Shown one piece after another: positions 33,270-42,165 of a stretch of 64,000 nucleotides of DNA. How positions within the stretch are numbered: the stretch's first letter is position 1; each line of letters opens with the position of its first letter. A program made the translations under genes and the position numbers. The notes beneath the pieces are model-generated. The model saw only the letters and a list, made by a program, of their open reading frames with translations. It was not told where the DNA came from and made no database searches. The stretch lies in assembly GCA_034422735.1 (NCBI GenBank), contig DAOUJL010000051.1, positions 1-64,000 of the forward strand. Direction: 5' to 3'. This DNA is from CATOSD01 sp034422735. Lineage in GTDB: Bacteria > Chloroflexota > Dehalococcoidia > Lucifugimonadales > CATOSD01.

Positions 33270-35364
33270 CCAACTGGTCCCTCAGCCCACCCAGGACGCG
33301 CTCGGCCTCAGGGTTCGCTTCAAAGAACCCGTTGAGGAGTTCGGCACCCGCGCCGTGGTCGCCCTCTAGGGATAGCTGCCTGGCCCGTAGCTGGAACACT
33401 TCCCATCTTCCCGGCGCAATCTCCGTCGCCTGGTCGGTGAACGCCCTGGCAAGGGCGAGGTACCGCTCATCCTGCGACGATGCCGACTGGTACACTAGTC
33501 CGAGCGCGACAACGATGTGCCAGTTCTCCGGCTCCACCTCCAGCGCCTCCTCGGCCTCGCTGTCAGTGGTAAACATCACGCCCACCGCCCGCTCGGGCGG
33601 CAGCAGGGGCACCTCCCTGGCCACGATTTCGAACAGGTCGCGGCGCGGATAGTTGCCGAGACCGGGGAACAGGTCCGCGGACTCGGACAGGCCGTCTATG
33701 CGCTCTTCAAGCTCGATCGAGGCGACTCTGACGTCGCGGTAGTTCTGCGCGGCGACCCAGACGCGGACGTTCACGAACAGGATGGCCGCCACGACCAGGG
33801 CCGCAATGGACACCGACCCGTAGAGGAATCGGGCGTCACGCGCGAGCGCGGGCACCGAGTCCATGCGTCTCGCCAGGCGGCGGAGCATCGTGTCTCGCAG
33901 GGCGTTGTCCGAGGGCGACGCCTCTCGTGCGTGTGCCTCAGTCTCCATCCACGCGACGAACGCGGCCAGCATGACGAACTGAAGCAGCATCGTCGCCGTG
34001 TCGAACAGGAAGAGGTTTTGTACGAAGTAGCCCAACAGCGAGGCGCCGATGACGAGCGTGAACATCTGATCGGCGGCGTCCTCCCGGCGCGCGCGGTTCA
34101 ACACGGCCCAGAACATCAACACCCAGATGGCCATGTAGCTCAGAAAGCCCAGTGCGCCCTTTGTGGCCAGTTCCTCGATCGGTTTGCTGTGGGCCTGGTC
34201 GAATTTTTCCAGGGACGGGTTGGTCTCCGAGACGTACCGCCCAAAGGGGACATGGTAGTTCTCCGGCCCCCAGCCGAGTATTGGCCTCGCGGCGAAGGCG
34301 CTGAGGCCGGCGGCTACGGAATGAATGCGCCCCTGGATAGAATGGTCTTCGAAACCGGCGCTCGCCAGCCTCTGCAGCATCACGTTCGACTCGGAAATCG
34401 GCTCGAACGCGGGGGCGTTTCTGATTGCCAGGAAGGCCACACCTCCCGCGACCAGAACCGCGACGATTACGGTGGCCGCGATTCTGAGCGGTCTCAGCTT
34501 TCCGATGAAAATGTAGCAGACGCCCAGAGCGAGTAGAGCCGCGGCGACGCCGACTACCACGCCGCGCGTTCCGCTGTAGATCATCACCCAGAGATTGAGC
34601 GAGGCGGTGGCGGCCCAGAAGAGCCTCCATCCCCATAGCGATAGGTCGAGTTCTTCCTCGGCCGCGCGTCGCTGGGCGCGTCGCCGGGCTGCCGCTCGGC
34701 GACGGCGCGGCTGCACTGCGGGCGGTTCGGCGCGGTCGTCACGCTGGATGAACGACTGCGCCAGGAAGCCGAGCGCCAGCAGGACGTTCACGAGCATGTA
34801 CGCGCCAACGTAGGTCGCGTTGCCCAGCGTCAACTCGAGCCGGGTGTTCTGCTCAAAGAAATCAAAGGGTGGCACCTGCACGCCTATCAGCTTGCCCGCG
34901 CCGAGGAGCGCCAGAAAGAGGCTCACCGCCAGGTTGACGTTCAGGAGCATTCGCCAGTTGGCGGCGGTGCGCAGGGTGGAAACGAGGACGACCGCGAAGG
35001 CCAGCCAGTGGGCCAGATCGACGATGCCCTGCATCCGCTCGTAGGTAGACCAGATGCTGCGAAGGAGGCTGACGCCGAACAGACCCGCCAGCAGAGCGAC
35101 GGCCAGATAGAGCGCAAACGCCTGAATGATCCGCGACCCCGGCAGCCGGTACTCGGGGCGCATCCAGGCAAGAAGGATCCAGGCGCCGAACGCCACCTCG
35201 ATTAGAATGTGGGAATAGACTGCCTTGCCAACGATGAACGGGAAGATGGAGCTGAAGGTGACGACCAGAGGCGTCAAGAAAGTAAGGCCGGCGGCGGCGA
35301 ATACGACTATCAGCAAGCTCTGCTTCAGCACGTCGTCGGACTGTTCGCTCGCCCGTGTCGTCAT
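33250..35364 (-). CDS. O-antigen ligase/polymerase-like membrane protein with C-terminal soluble domain
   Basis: About 704 residues. Eleven or so hydrophobic segments in the first 470 residues, with the Wzy_C-type loop GRIHSVAAGLSAFAARPILGWGPENYH and FDQAHSKPIEELATKGALGF, whose His lies where O-antigen ligases keep an essential residue. The last 200 or so residues are soluble and helical with TPR-like spacing. Probably polymerises or ligates a surface glycan at the membrane. ATG 35364 fits the promoter at 35406-35435; the open frame reaches 35406. No other glycan gene is nearby. Confidence 0.8.
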   Translation of the reverse strand: MTTRASEQSDDVLKQSLLIVVFAAAGLTFLTPLVVTFSSIFPFIVGKAVYSHILIEVAFGAWILLAWMRPEYRLPGSRIIQAFALYLAVALLAGLFGVSLLRSIWSTYERMQGIVDLAHWLAFAVVLVSTLRTAANWRMLLNVNLAVSLFLALLGAGKLIGVQVPPFDFFEQNTRLELTLGNATYVGAYMLVNVLLALGFLAQSFIQRDDRAEPPAVQPRRRRAAARRRAQRRAAEEELDLSLWGWRLFWAATASLNLWVMIYSGTRGVVVGVAAALLALGVCYIFIGKLRPLRIAATVIVAVLVAGGVAFLAIRNAPAFEPISESNVMLQRLASAGFEDHSIQGRIHSVAAGLSAFAARPILGWGPENYHVPFGRYVSETNPSLEKFDQAHSKPIEELATKGALGFLSYMAIWVLMFWAVLNRARREDAADQMFTLVIGASLLGYFVQNLFLFDTATMLLQFVMLAAFVAWMETEAHAREASPSDNALRDTMLRRLARRMDSVPALARDARFLYGSVSIAALVVAAILFVNVRVWVAAQNYRDVRVASIELEERIDGLSESADLFPGLGNYPRRDLFEIVAREVPLLPPERAVGVMFTTDSEAEEALEVEPENWHIVVALGLVYQSASSQDERYLALARAFTDQATEIAPGRWEVFQLRARQLSLEGDHGAGAELLNGFFEANPEAERVLGGLRDQLVNASQQ

Positions 35365-35405
35365 CCGTATACCCCCGTCGGTCTGCGCTTCAAGGTGCCC
35401 GCGCA

Positions 35406-35435
35406 ATTATAGGTTTGCTGGCGCATGCCAGTCAA
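35406..35435 (-). promoter_or_regulatory. Sigma70-type promoter of the O-antigen-ligase-like gene
   Basis: On the minus strand TTGACT (35435-35430), 18 nt, TATAAT (35411-35406), start near 35399, 35 nt before ATG 35364. Its position also rules out the open-frame start at 35406. Confidence 0.6.
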
Positions 35436-35585
35436 TTTGGGCGCGACCTCGTTCCGGACCGGGCGGTTAGAGGATGAACCCTGATTGTGTTACCATATGG
35501 GCGACTCGTAACACTCGCACAGACGTCGCTCGGAAAGCAACCTTCGCCCGCGGCGGCGGGCAAGCGTCACCGCAAAGGAGGCATC

Positions 35586-36740
35586 GTGAAACTTACCATT
35601 TCCTGTATCAAGGCTGACGTGGGGTCCATCGGCGGTCACACCAAGCCGTCGGAGAGGATGATGGACGCCGTAAGGGGCGAGGTCGCGAGGGCCATCGACG
35701 AAGGGCTGATCATCGACGGCTGGACGTCGTACACCGGTGACGACATTGCGATTCTGATGTCGCACACACGGGGCGAAAACGACGAGGACGTGCACCAGTT
35801 TGCATGGGACACGTTCATCAAGGCGACCGAGATCGCCAGGGAGTACGGACTGTACGGCGCGGGCCAGGACCTGCTGGTGGACGCGCCCTCCGGCAACGTG
35901 AGAGGCGCTGGCCCAGCGGTGGCGGAGATCGAGATGGACCACACGCTGGAAGCCCCCAGGCCGGCGGAGTCGATCATGCTGTTCGCGGCCGACAAGTGCG
36001 GTCCGGGCGCTTACAATCTGCCCATCTTCCTGGGCTTTGCCGATCCGATGTACTGCGGCGGGCTGATGTTGCCGCAGATGATCAAGGGCTTCACCTTTCA
36101 CATCATCGACATGGATAACACGGGCGGCGACAGCATCATCGAACTGAACGCGCCGGAAGACTACTACCAGATCACCGCCCTGCTTCGGGACAACGAGCGC
36201 TTCGGTATCGACGGCATCTACTCCCGGACCAACGGGCAGCGAGCCGTGTCCGTGTCGGCGCAGCGCCTGCACTCGATCGCCGGAGTCTACACCGGGAAGG
36301 ACGACCCGATAGCACTGGTGCGCAACCAGGGTATCTTCCCCGCGCCGGAGGAGATCATATCGACTTTCACCAAGGCCCACTTCGTCGGCGGCGACGCGCG
36401 CGGCTCCCACGTCATGCCCATCATGCCAGTGGCGCTGAACACGCCCGTGACCGGGCCGTACTGCCTGCCGCTGGTATCCGCTGCCGGATTCTCCGTCAAC
36501 CGCGACGGCATGTTCTCGGACTCGCACATCGATTTCTTCGACAACCCGGTGTGGGACGAGGTGCGCGCGCACGCACAGCGCAAGGGCATCGACATGCGCT
36601 CCCAGGGCTGGTCGGGCGCGGCCATGCTGCCCTACAGCGAGCTCGAATACGGAGGCTTCCGCGACACCGTGACCGGGCTGGTGGACAGGTTCTCGTTCAA
36701 GAACGGCGCGCACGCCGGCGTTCCCGCCGACGACAACTAG
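35586..36740 (+). CDS. Fructose-1,6-bisphosphate aldolase/phosphatase (class V FBPase, archaeal type)
   Basis: About 384 residues. A bifunctional gluconeogenic enzyme that condenses triose phosphates and dephosphorylates the product at one active site. Seen: TISCIKADVGSIGGHTKPSE at the start, GAGQDLLVDAPSGNVRGAGP, MDHTLEAPRPAESIMLFAADK, FADPMYCGGLMLPQM, and SVSAQRLHSIAGVYTGKDDP near the lysine/tyrosine site. The GTG at 35586 has a perfect AAAGGAGG 5 nt upstream; the open frame extends to 35487 without family sequence. The enzyme is known mainly from archaea and deep-branching bacteria. It joins tal and pgi in sugar-phosphate metabolism. Confidence 0.93.
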   Translation: MKLTISCIKADVGSIGGHTKPSERMMDAVRGEVARAIDEGLIIDGWTSYTGDDIAILMSHTRGENDEDVHQFAWDTFIKATEIAREYGLYGAGQDLLVDAPSGNVRGAGPAVAEIEMDHTLEAPRPAESIMLFAADKCGPGAYNLPIFLGFADPMYCGGLMLPQMIKGFTFHIIDMDNTGGDSIIELNAPEDYYQITALLRDNERFGIDGIYSRTNGQRAVSVSAQRLHSIAGVYTGKDDPIALVRNQGIFPAPEEIISTFTKAHFVGGDARGSHVMPIMPVALNTPVTGPYCLPLVSAAGFSVNRDGMFSDSHIDFFDNPVWDEVRAHAQRKGIDMRSQGWSGAAMLPYSELEYGGFRDTVTGLVDRFSFKNGAHAGVPADDN

Positions 36741-36784
36741 CGCGGTTCGCGAATCCGAACCCGCTCCTGAGACCTGGCGCCGAC

Positions 36785-37393
36785 GTGACACTGGAAAAAC
36801 TCCTGATCGCCACCAGGAACCCCGGCAAGCTGCGCGAGCTGGCGGTCCTACTGTCCGACGCGCCGGCCGAGCTGGTCTCGCTGGCGGACGTGGGCATCGA
36901 CTTGGACGTCGAGGAGACAGGGACGACGTTCGAGGCCAATGCCGCGCTCAAGGCGCGCTCCTATTGTGCCCTCAGCGGCCTGCCCACGCTCGCCGACGAC
37001 TCGGGGCTTGAGGTGGACGCGCTGGGTGGGGAGCCGGGGGTCTATTCGGCCCGGTACGCCGGTGAGGGCGCCAGCGACGAGCAACGCGTCGCCCGGTTGT
37101 ACGAGCGCCTAGAGGGCATTTCGGCGAGCGAATGGGATGCGCGCTTCAGGTGCGTGATAGCCATTGTGCGGCCCGACACTCCCGACTCCGAGATCGAGTT
37201 CTTCGAGGGCGTGTGCGAGGGTCGTATCGTTAGGCCGCCCAGGGGCGACAACGGGTTTGGATACGATCCGGCTTTCCTGTTTCCCTCTCTCGGCAGGACG
37301 ATGGCGGAACTGACCACTTCAGAGAAGAACAGACTGAGCCACCGGGCGATGGCGGCGAGCAAGGCAGTAGCGGCGTTGAAGGCGGGCGTGTAG
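36785..37393 (+). CDS. rdgB: XTP/dITP diphosphatase (RdgB/HAM1 family)
   Basis: About 202 residues. Removes non-canonical purine nucleoside triphosphates from the pool. Family marks: ATRNPGKLREL at the start, LADDSGLEVDALGGEPGVYSARYAGEGASD, and GFGYDPAFLFPSLGRTMAEL, TSEKNRLSHRAMA at the end. GTG 36785 is the best start by family alignment; no clear ribosome-binding site. Lies 44 nt after the FBP aldolase/phosphatase gene, probably co-transcribed. Confidence 0.93.
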   Translation: MTLEKLLIATRNPGKLRELAVLLSDAPAELVSLADVGIDLDVEETGTTFEANAALKARSYCALSGLPTLADDSGLEVDALGGEPGVYSARYAGEGASDEQRVARLYERLEGISASEWDARFRCVIAIVRPDTPDSEIEFFEGVCEGRIVRPPRGDNGFGYDPAFLFPSLGRTMAELTTSEKNRLSHRAMAASKAVAALKAGV

Positions 37394-37423
37394 GCGGAAC
37401 TTAGCGCAGAAGGACACGTAATC

Positions 37424-38275
37424 ATGCTGGCAGACTTCTTCGGAAACCTGGAGCGGCTGGCCGCCGATCTCTATCCGTACCGCTTCCCGATAGGCGTGAT
37501 CATCCTGATAATCGTCGCGGCGGTGGTCTACTACGCCTACCTCAGGGGACTTCACCTGTGGGCGTGGCAACGGCGACTGTGGGTGACGATCATCGGCATA
37601 CCAGTGCTGGTGGTGCTGGGGATCGTGGCGTGGGACCTTGGGTCGCCGCTGTTCGTCAACGTCACAGTGGAGGAGGAGTTCCCGTTCGCCTATGCGGCGG
37701 AAGTGCCGGATGACATGACCATGGAAGAGATCGAGATGGTGATGTCGACCGTTGCGAAGATGGACAGGATGCCGGTTGCCGAGCCAATGCCGGAGATGCT
37801 GGGCGGAGCGTCCACGTTCCAAGGCAGCTTCACGCCGGCGTCGCAGTTGACGCCTACGGCGGTTCCGCAAGCGGCCGCCACGCCGGAACCGGCGGCGCAG
37901 CCGGACGCCGCCGCTCCTCAGCCAACAAGGCTAAAGTCGGGCGAGTTCCGCGACGCCGACGCCCTGCACAAGGGCAGCGGCCAGGCGCTGATTTACGACC
38001 TGCCGGGAGCGAACAAGCTGCTGCGGCTGGAGGACTTCAAGGTCACGAACGGGCCGGAGCTTCACGTGCTGCTGTCCCAGGACCCGGACCCCATGAGGCA
38101 CTCGGACCTGGAGGCGGCAGGCTTTGTGGATCTGGGCCTGCTGAAGGGCAACATCGGCAACCAGAACTACGAGATTCCCGACGACGTGGACGTGTCCGCG
38201 CAGCAGAGCGTGGTGATCTACTGCTACCCGTTCCGGGTGGTGTTCAGCGTGGCGACGCTGGCGGACGCGAACTGA
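37424..38275 (+). CDS. Membrane-anchored DM13-domain protein
   Basis: 283 residues. Two hydrophobic segments (about 22-40 and 51-68), a long Met/Glu then Pro/Ala/Thr-rich linker, and a C-terminal DM13 domain (about 173-283) with SGEFRDADALHKGSGQALIY, GPELHVLLSQDPDP and the conserved Cys in VVIYCYPFRVVFSVATL. DM13 is thought to act in electron transfer or redox at the cell surface, the Cys being the candidate centre. Probably follows rdgB in one transcript (30-nt gap). Confidence 0.85.
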   Translation: MLADFFGNLERLAADLYPYRFPIGVIILIIVAAVVYYAYLRGLHLWAWQRRLWVTIIGIPVLVVLGIVAWDLGSPLFVNVTVEEEFPFAYAAEVPDDMTMEEIEMVMSTVAKMDRMPVAEPMPEMLGGASTFQGSFTPASQLTPTAVPQAAATPEPAAQPDAAAPQPTRLKSGEFRDADALHKGSGQALIYDLPGANKLLRLEDFKVTNGPELHVLLSQDPDPMRHSDLEAAGFVDLGLLKGNIGNQNYEIPDDVDVSAQQSVVIYCYPFRVVFSVATLADAN

Positions 38276-38293
38276 CCGTATGGAGACGCGCGC

Positions 38294-39466
38294 ATGAAGA
38301 TAACCAACGTCGAGACGTTCATCGTCGACGCCGGCTGGCGGCCCTGGACGTTCGTCAAGGTGGAGACCGACGAGGGCATCACCGGCTGGGGCGAGTGCAG
38401 CGACGGGCGGACGCCCAGGGGCGTTTGCGGCACCATCGAGGACTTCAAGCCGGTGCTCATCGGCAGCGACCCGAGGGCGTTCGAGATGCGCTTCTGGGAC
38501 ATGTACCGCGTCTCGCGGCAGAGTCCCGGCGGTATCGCGTCCAAGGCCATCGCCGGGGTCGAACTGGCGCTCATCGACATCAAGGCCAAGGCGCTGGGCA
38601 TTTCGGTGGTGGAGCTGTTCGGCGGCCCGACGCGCGACAGCGTGCGGGTGTACTGGTCGCACTGCGGCACGTCTCGAATCCGCAACCACGAGCTGATTGG
38701 CGTGCCGCCGCTCACCAGCATGGCGAGCGTGACCGAGCTGGGAAGGGAGGTCGTGGAGAGGGGATTCACGGCGCTGAAGACGAACATACTTGTGCCGGGC
38801 GATGACCCCTACGTTCACGGGCCGGGATTTGCCAGCGGCCAGGGATCGACGGACCAGATAGTCAGCATCGAGCTACTGTCGCACATCGAGGAGCTGATCG
38901 GCACGTTCAGGGACGCGGTCGGGCCGAACGTGGACATCAACCTCGATCTCAACTTCAACTTCAAGCCAGAGGCGTCCATGCGCATCGCGAAGGTGCTGGA
39001 GCAGTTCAACATGCTCTGGCTCGAGATTGACATGTACGACCCGCAGGCCATCCTGCAGATCAAGCAGTCCACGTCGACCAGGATATGCACAGGCGAGAAC
39101 CTGTATTACATGCGCGAGTACCTACCCTACTTTCAGCTACACGCGGCGGACATCTTCATGATCGACGTGCCGTGGAACGGGTTCAGCCAGTCCAAGAAGG
39201 TGGGCGACCTGGCGGAGGTGTTCCAGCTCAACGCCGCGCCGCACAACTACTACAGCCACCTGTCTTCGTTCATGAGCGCGAGCCTATGCGCGGTGCTTCC
39301 GAACGTGCGCATCATGGAGATCGACATCGACGACGTGCCGTGGAAGGACGAGCTCACGACCACGACGCCCGATATCGCCGACGGCTACATGACGGTGCCG
39401 ACCGCCCCGGGCTGGGGCGCGGATATCGTCGAGGAGGTGGCGCTGGCGCACCCCTGGACGCGCTAG
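38294..39466 (+). CDS. Mandelate racemase/muconate lactonizing enzyme family protein (enolase superfamily)
   Basis: 390 residues. Capping domain then a modified beta/alpha barrel. Putative residues: Lys162 in LKTN, Mg ligands Asp218 (NLDLNFN), Glu244 (WLEIDMYD) and Glu268 (TGENL), and His317 in APHNYYSHL. These support proton abstraction next to a carboxylate, as in sugar-acid dehydratases and racemases. SAR202-type Chloroflexota are known for many paralogues of this superfamily, used on recalcitrant organic matter; that link is an inference. The gene stands 18 nt after the DM13 gene and is convergent with an aminotransferase gene. Substrate unknown. Confidence 0.88.
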   Translation: MKITNVETFIVDAGWRPWTFVKVETDEGITGWGECSDGRTPRGVCGTIEDFKPVLIGSDPRAFEMRFWDMYRVSRQSPGGIASKAIAGVELALIDIKAKALGISVVELFGGPTRDSVRVYWSHCGTSRIRNHELIGVPPLTSMASVTELGREVVERGFTALKTNILVPGDDPYVHGPGFASGQGSTDQIVSIELLSHIEELIGTFRDAVGPNVDINLDLNFNFKPEASMRIAKVLEQFNMLWLEIDMYDPQAILQIKQSTSTRICTGENLYYMREYLPYFQLHAADIFMIDVPWNGFSQSKKVGDLAEVFQLNAAPHNYYSHLSSFMSASLCAVLPNVRIMEIDIDDVPWKDELTTTTPDIADGYMTVPTAPGWGADIVEEVALAHPWTR

Positions 39467-39536
39467 CAGCCCCCAGGGGCGGATGCCAGGGGCCGGCGCC
39501 GGCTGGGCGCGGCCGGTGCGGCAGACTGCGGAGAGT

Positions 39537-40910
39537 CTACGAGGCGCCTATCTCGCTTTCGACTTCGCCGATGGCCCGGTCGAGTCCTGCAACTATCTGG
39601 TCGACTTCTTCGTGGGTAATGCAGAGCGGCGGCCCCAGGCCAACGGTCTGGCCGGCGCAGCGCAGGATGAGTCCTTCGTTGTGGAACTTCTCGGTAAGGC
39701 GGTCTCCCAGCTTCAGGTCGCTGGGGAAGTAGGTCTTGGCGTCGCGGTCGCTGACGAACTCGATGCCGAGCAGCAGACCGATGCCGCGGACGTCGCCGAT
39801 GATCGGGTGGTCCTCTTTCAACTCTCTCAGCTGCTCCAGGAAGTAGGCTCCCACGTTGGCTGAGTTTTGCACCATGCCCTCGTCTTCGATTATCTCGATG
39901 TTCTTCAGCGCGGCAGCGGCGGACACGGGATGGCCGCCAAAGGTGAGGGCCTGCCGGAAGATGTTGTCCTCGCCGGCGAAAGAGTCCGCAACCTCGCTGG
40001 AAACTATGGTCGCGGCAAGGGGCAGGTAGCTGCTGATAACGCCTTTGGCGACGGTCATGATGTCCGGGACGACGTCCCAGTGTTCGACAGCGAACATTTT
40101 GCCGGTGCGCCCGAAGCCGCAGATCACCTCGTCCGCTATCAGCAGGACGCCGTAGCGGTTGCAGATTTCCCTCAGCATGGGCCAGTACTCGTCGCCGGGC
40201 ACGGCGGCGGCGGAGGCCGCGGAAACCGGCTCGGCGATGACAGCGGCGACTGTCGACGGGCCGTGGAATAGAATCAGGTCCTCGATGGCTTGGGCGCAGC
40301 GGACCGCGCACTCCGACGGGGATGCGCCCCCCAGCTCGCAGCGGTACGGCAGAGGCTGCGGGGCGTGGACCATGCCCGGGTAGGCCGGCTCGAAGTCCTC
40401 CCGGACGGCCGTGCCGGCACCGCCCAACCACAGGACGCCTCCGGTCATGCCGTGATACGAACCCCTCCTGCTGATCACCTTGTACCGGCCGGTCTCTCCC
40501 CGGCGCTTGTGGTAGCTGCGGGCGATCTTGAGCGCGGTCTCGTTGGCCTCGGAACCGCCGCTCACCGGCCAGGTGCGCTCCAGGCTTCCCGGCGCGATCT
40601 GCGCCAGTTTCTCGGCGAACATCACGGTGGGAGCGGTGGTAGTGCCTTGGGGAAAGTAGGGGAGCTTCAGCATCTGCTCGTAGGCGGCGTCGGCGATCTC
40701 GGTGCGTCCGTAGCCCGCGTTAACGGAGTTGTAGCCACCGTTGACGTCGATCCAGGATTTGCCGTCGGAGTCGGTGACCCTCACGCCCGCGCCACCGACC
40801 ATGATGCGCGGCTCGCCGTCCTCCGCCATCTGCGTCCAGTCGCGGTTGTGCATCCACAGGTACTTCAGGGAGCTTCTGCGAAGGGCTTCGCTGTCGGAAA
40901 TCGTAACCAT
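39537..40910 (-). CDS. Class III PLP aminotransferase
   Basis: About 457 residues. PLP lysine Lys289 (codon ending 40044) in TVAKGVISSYLPLAA; also ERTWPVSGGSEANETALKIAR, RRGSYHGMTGGVLWLGG, and LIADEVICGFGRTGKMFA, whose Asp pairs with the PLP pyridine nitrogen. Likely an omega-amino acid:pyruvate type enzyme. ATG 40910 has AGGAGG about 7 nt upstream; the open frame extends to 41138. It is the last gene of the minus-strand group with the NHL, DUF1501 and DUF1800 genes. Confidence 0.9.
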   Translation of the reverse strand: MVTISDSEALRRSSLKYLWMHNRDWTQMAEDGEPRIMVGGAGVRVTDSDGKSWIDVNGGYNSVNAGYGRTEIADAAYEQMLKLPYFPQGTTTAPTVMFAEKLAQIAPGSLERTWPVSGGSEANETALKIARSYHKRRGETGRYKVISRRGSYHGMTGGVLWLGGAGTAVREDFEPAYPGMVHAPQPLPYRCELGGASPSECAVRCAQAIEDLILFHGPSTVAAVIAEPVSAASAAAVPGDEYWPMLREICNRYGVLLIADEVICGFGRTGKMFAVEHWDVVPDIMTVAKGVISSYLPLAATIVSSEVADSFAGEDNIFRQALTFGGHPVSAAAALKNIEIIEDEGMVQNSANVGAYFLEQLRELKEDHPIIGDVRGIGLLLGIEFVSDRDAKTYFPSDLKLGDRLTEKFHNEGLILRCAGQTVGLGPPLCITHEEVDQIVAGLDRAIGEVESEIGAS

Positions 40911-41002
40911 TGCAAGTCCTCCTGACTGGCCACAGAAAGCAACGAGGGCAGCCCAAGACGGGCAACCCTCGCGCCGATTGCTCTGTTGTCGCTGATTTGC
41001 AG

Positions 41003-42013
41003 CTATATGTTGAACTGCGGGTCCCGGTAATCGGTGAGCTTGTTGTAGATCTGTATGCGGTGGCGCTGGGAGTCGACGACCATCAGCCTGGACTTCTCGT
41101 CGTCGAAGATGACCGCCATGGGCAGCGCGAACCGCCACTCAGGCTCCAGGCTGTAGACGCGCCGGCGCGCCTTGTACACGTCCGGGTTGCCGGCCACGTA
41201 CTGGCGCTGCCACTTGGACAGCTCCTGGGCGTCGCCCGCGAAGATCGTGATGGGCGCGCCCTCGCTGTCGAAGCAGCCAACGCGGTTGTTGACCCAGTCG
41301 CACACGTAGATGTCACCTTGTGGGTCCACCGCGACGTCCGATGGGTGATCGAACTGGTCCTCGCCGGTTCCCTGGCTGCCGATCGAGAACAGGAATCCGC
41401 CGTCGGAGTCGAACTTCTGCATCCGGTGGTTCCTGTGGTCCGCCACGTAGACTGCGCCGGAGCCGTCGGTGGTGACGCCCCAGGGCGAGTCGAACTCGCC
41501 CGGACCGTCGCCCTTGCATCCCCAGGTGGCGATGCTCTCGCCGTCGGGCGTCAGCTTCTGGACGCGGTGGTTGAGGGTGTCCGAGACGATGACGTTGTCG
41601 TCGCCGTCGACGGCGATGCCGGATGGGCGGTCGAACTGGCCCTCCCCGGACCCCTGCTCGCCGAACGTGCGGACGAAGTTGCCTTCCCGGTCGAACACGG
41701 TGACGCGGTTGAGCCACTCGTCGGTCACGTAGATGTTGCCGTTGCTGTCGATGGCGGCAGCGGTGGGCCAGACGAACTCGCCCTGGCCGGCGCCGGATTT
41801 GCCAATCTGACCGACTATCTCCTCGTCGCCGGGAACCGGCCCGATTGTGAGCTTCATCAGGTTTCCGCCGTTGCGCCTGCGCATGACGAGGTAAACGTCA
41901 TCGCCGTCGCCCAGCGCGAGCTGGACGATTCCGGTGAGCTGGCGGCCGCCCACGACGTGGCTGAAGTCGTAGACGCGGTTGGATACGATTCTGGTTAGCA
42001 TGTTGGTTGTCAT
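41003..42013 (-). CDS. NHL-repeat beta-propeller protein
   Basis: 336 residues with at least four NHL repeats of about 47 residues, each of the form GEFxxPxGxAVDxxGxxYVxDxxNxRVQxF: for example GQFDRPSGIAVDGDDNVIVSD and DQFDHPSDVAVDPQGDIYVCD. Forms a six-bladed propeller that usually binds protein or ligand partners. No signal peptide is visible, so the location is uncertain. Two residual blades at either end complete the ring. Lies 93 nt upstream of the aminotransferase gene. Confidence 0.88.
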   Translation of the reverse strand: MTTNMLTRIVSNRVYDFSHVVGGRQLTGIVQLALGDGDDVYLVMRRRNGGNLMKLTIGPVPGDEEIVGQIGKSGAGQGEFVWPTAAAIDSNGNIYVTDEWLNRVTVFDREGNFVRTFGEQGSGEGQFDRPSGIAVDGDDNVIVSDTLNHRVQKLTPDGESIATWGCKGDGPGEFDSPWGVTTDGSGAVYVADHRNHRMQKFDSDGGFLFSIGSQGTGEDQFDHPSDVAVDPQGDIYVCDWVNNRVGCFDSEGAPITIFAGDAQELSKWQRQYVAGNPDVYKARRRVYSLEPEWRFALPMAVIFDDEKSRLMVVDSQRHRIQIYNKLTDYRDPQFNI

Positions 42014-42018
42014 CAGTA

Positions 42019-42148
42019 CACCCTCACCCTAACCCTCTCCCTCGAGGGAGAGGGACGCGGGTTGGTTTCTTTTCACCCCCATCCTGACCTTCCCCCATCA
42101 AGGGGGAAGGGACTCTGAGATGCCTCCCCCATCGAGGGGAAGGGACTC
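42019..42148 (+). repeat. Cluster of three palindromic intergenic repeats
   Basis: 42019-42060: a variant with perfect palindrome from CCCTCTCCCTC to GAGGGAGAGGG (42033-42054). 42074-42114: CACCCCCATCCTGACC with CCTTCCCCC, ATCAA, GGGGGAAGG. 42124-42147: a half copy, CTCCCCCATCGAGGGGAAGG. All lie between the DUF1501 and NHL genes, and the middle copies face the same way. Confidence 0.8.
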
Positions 42149-42165
42149 CGGGATGGGTTCTTCGA

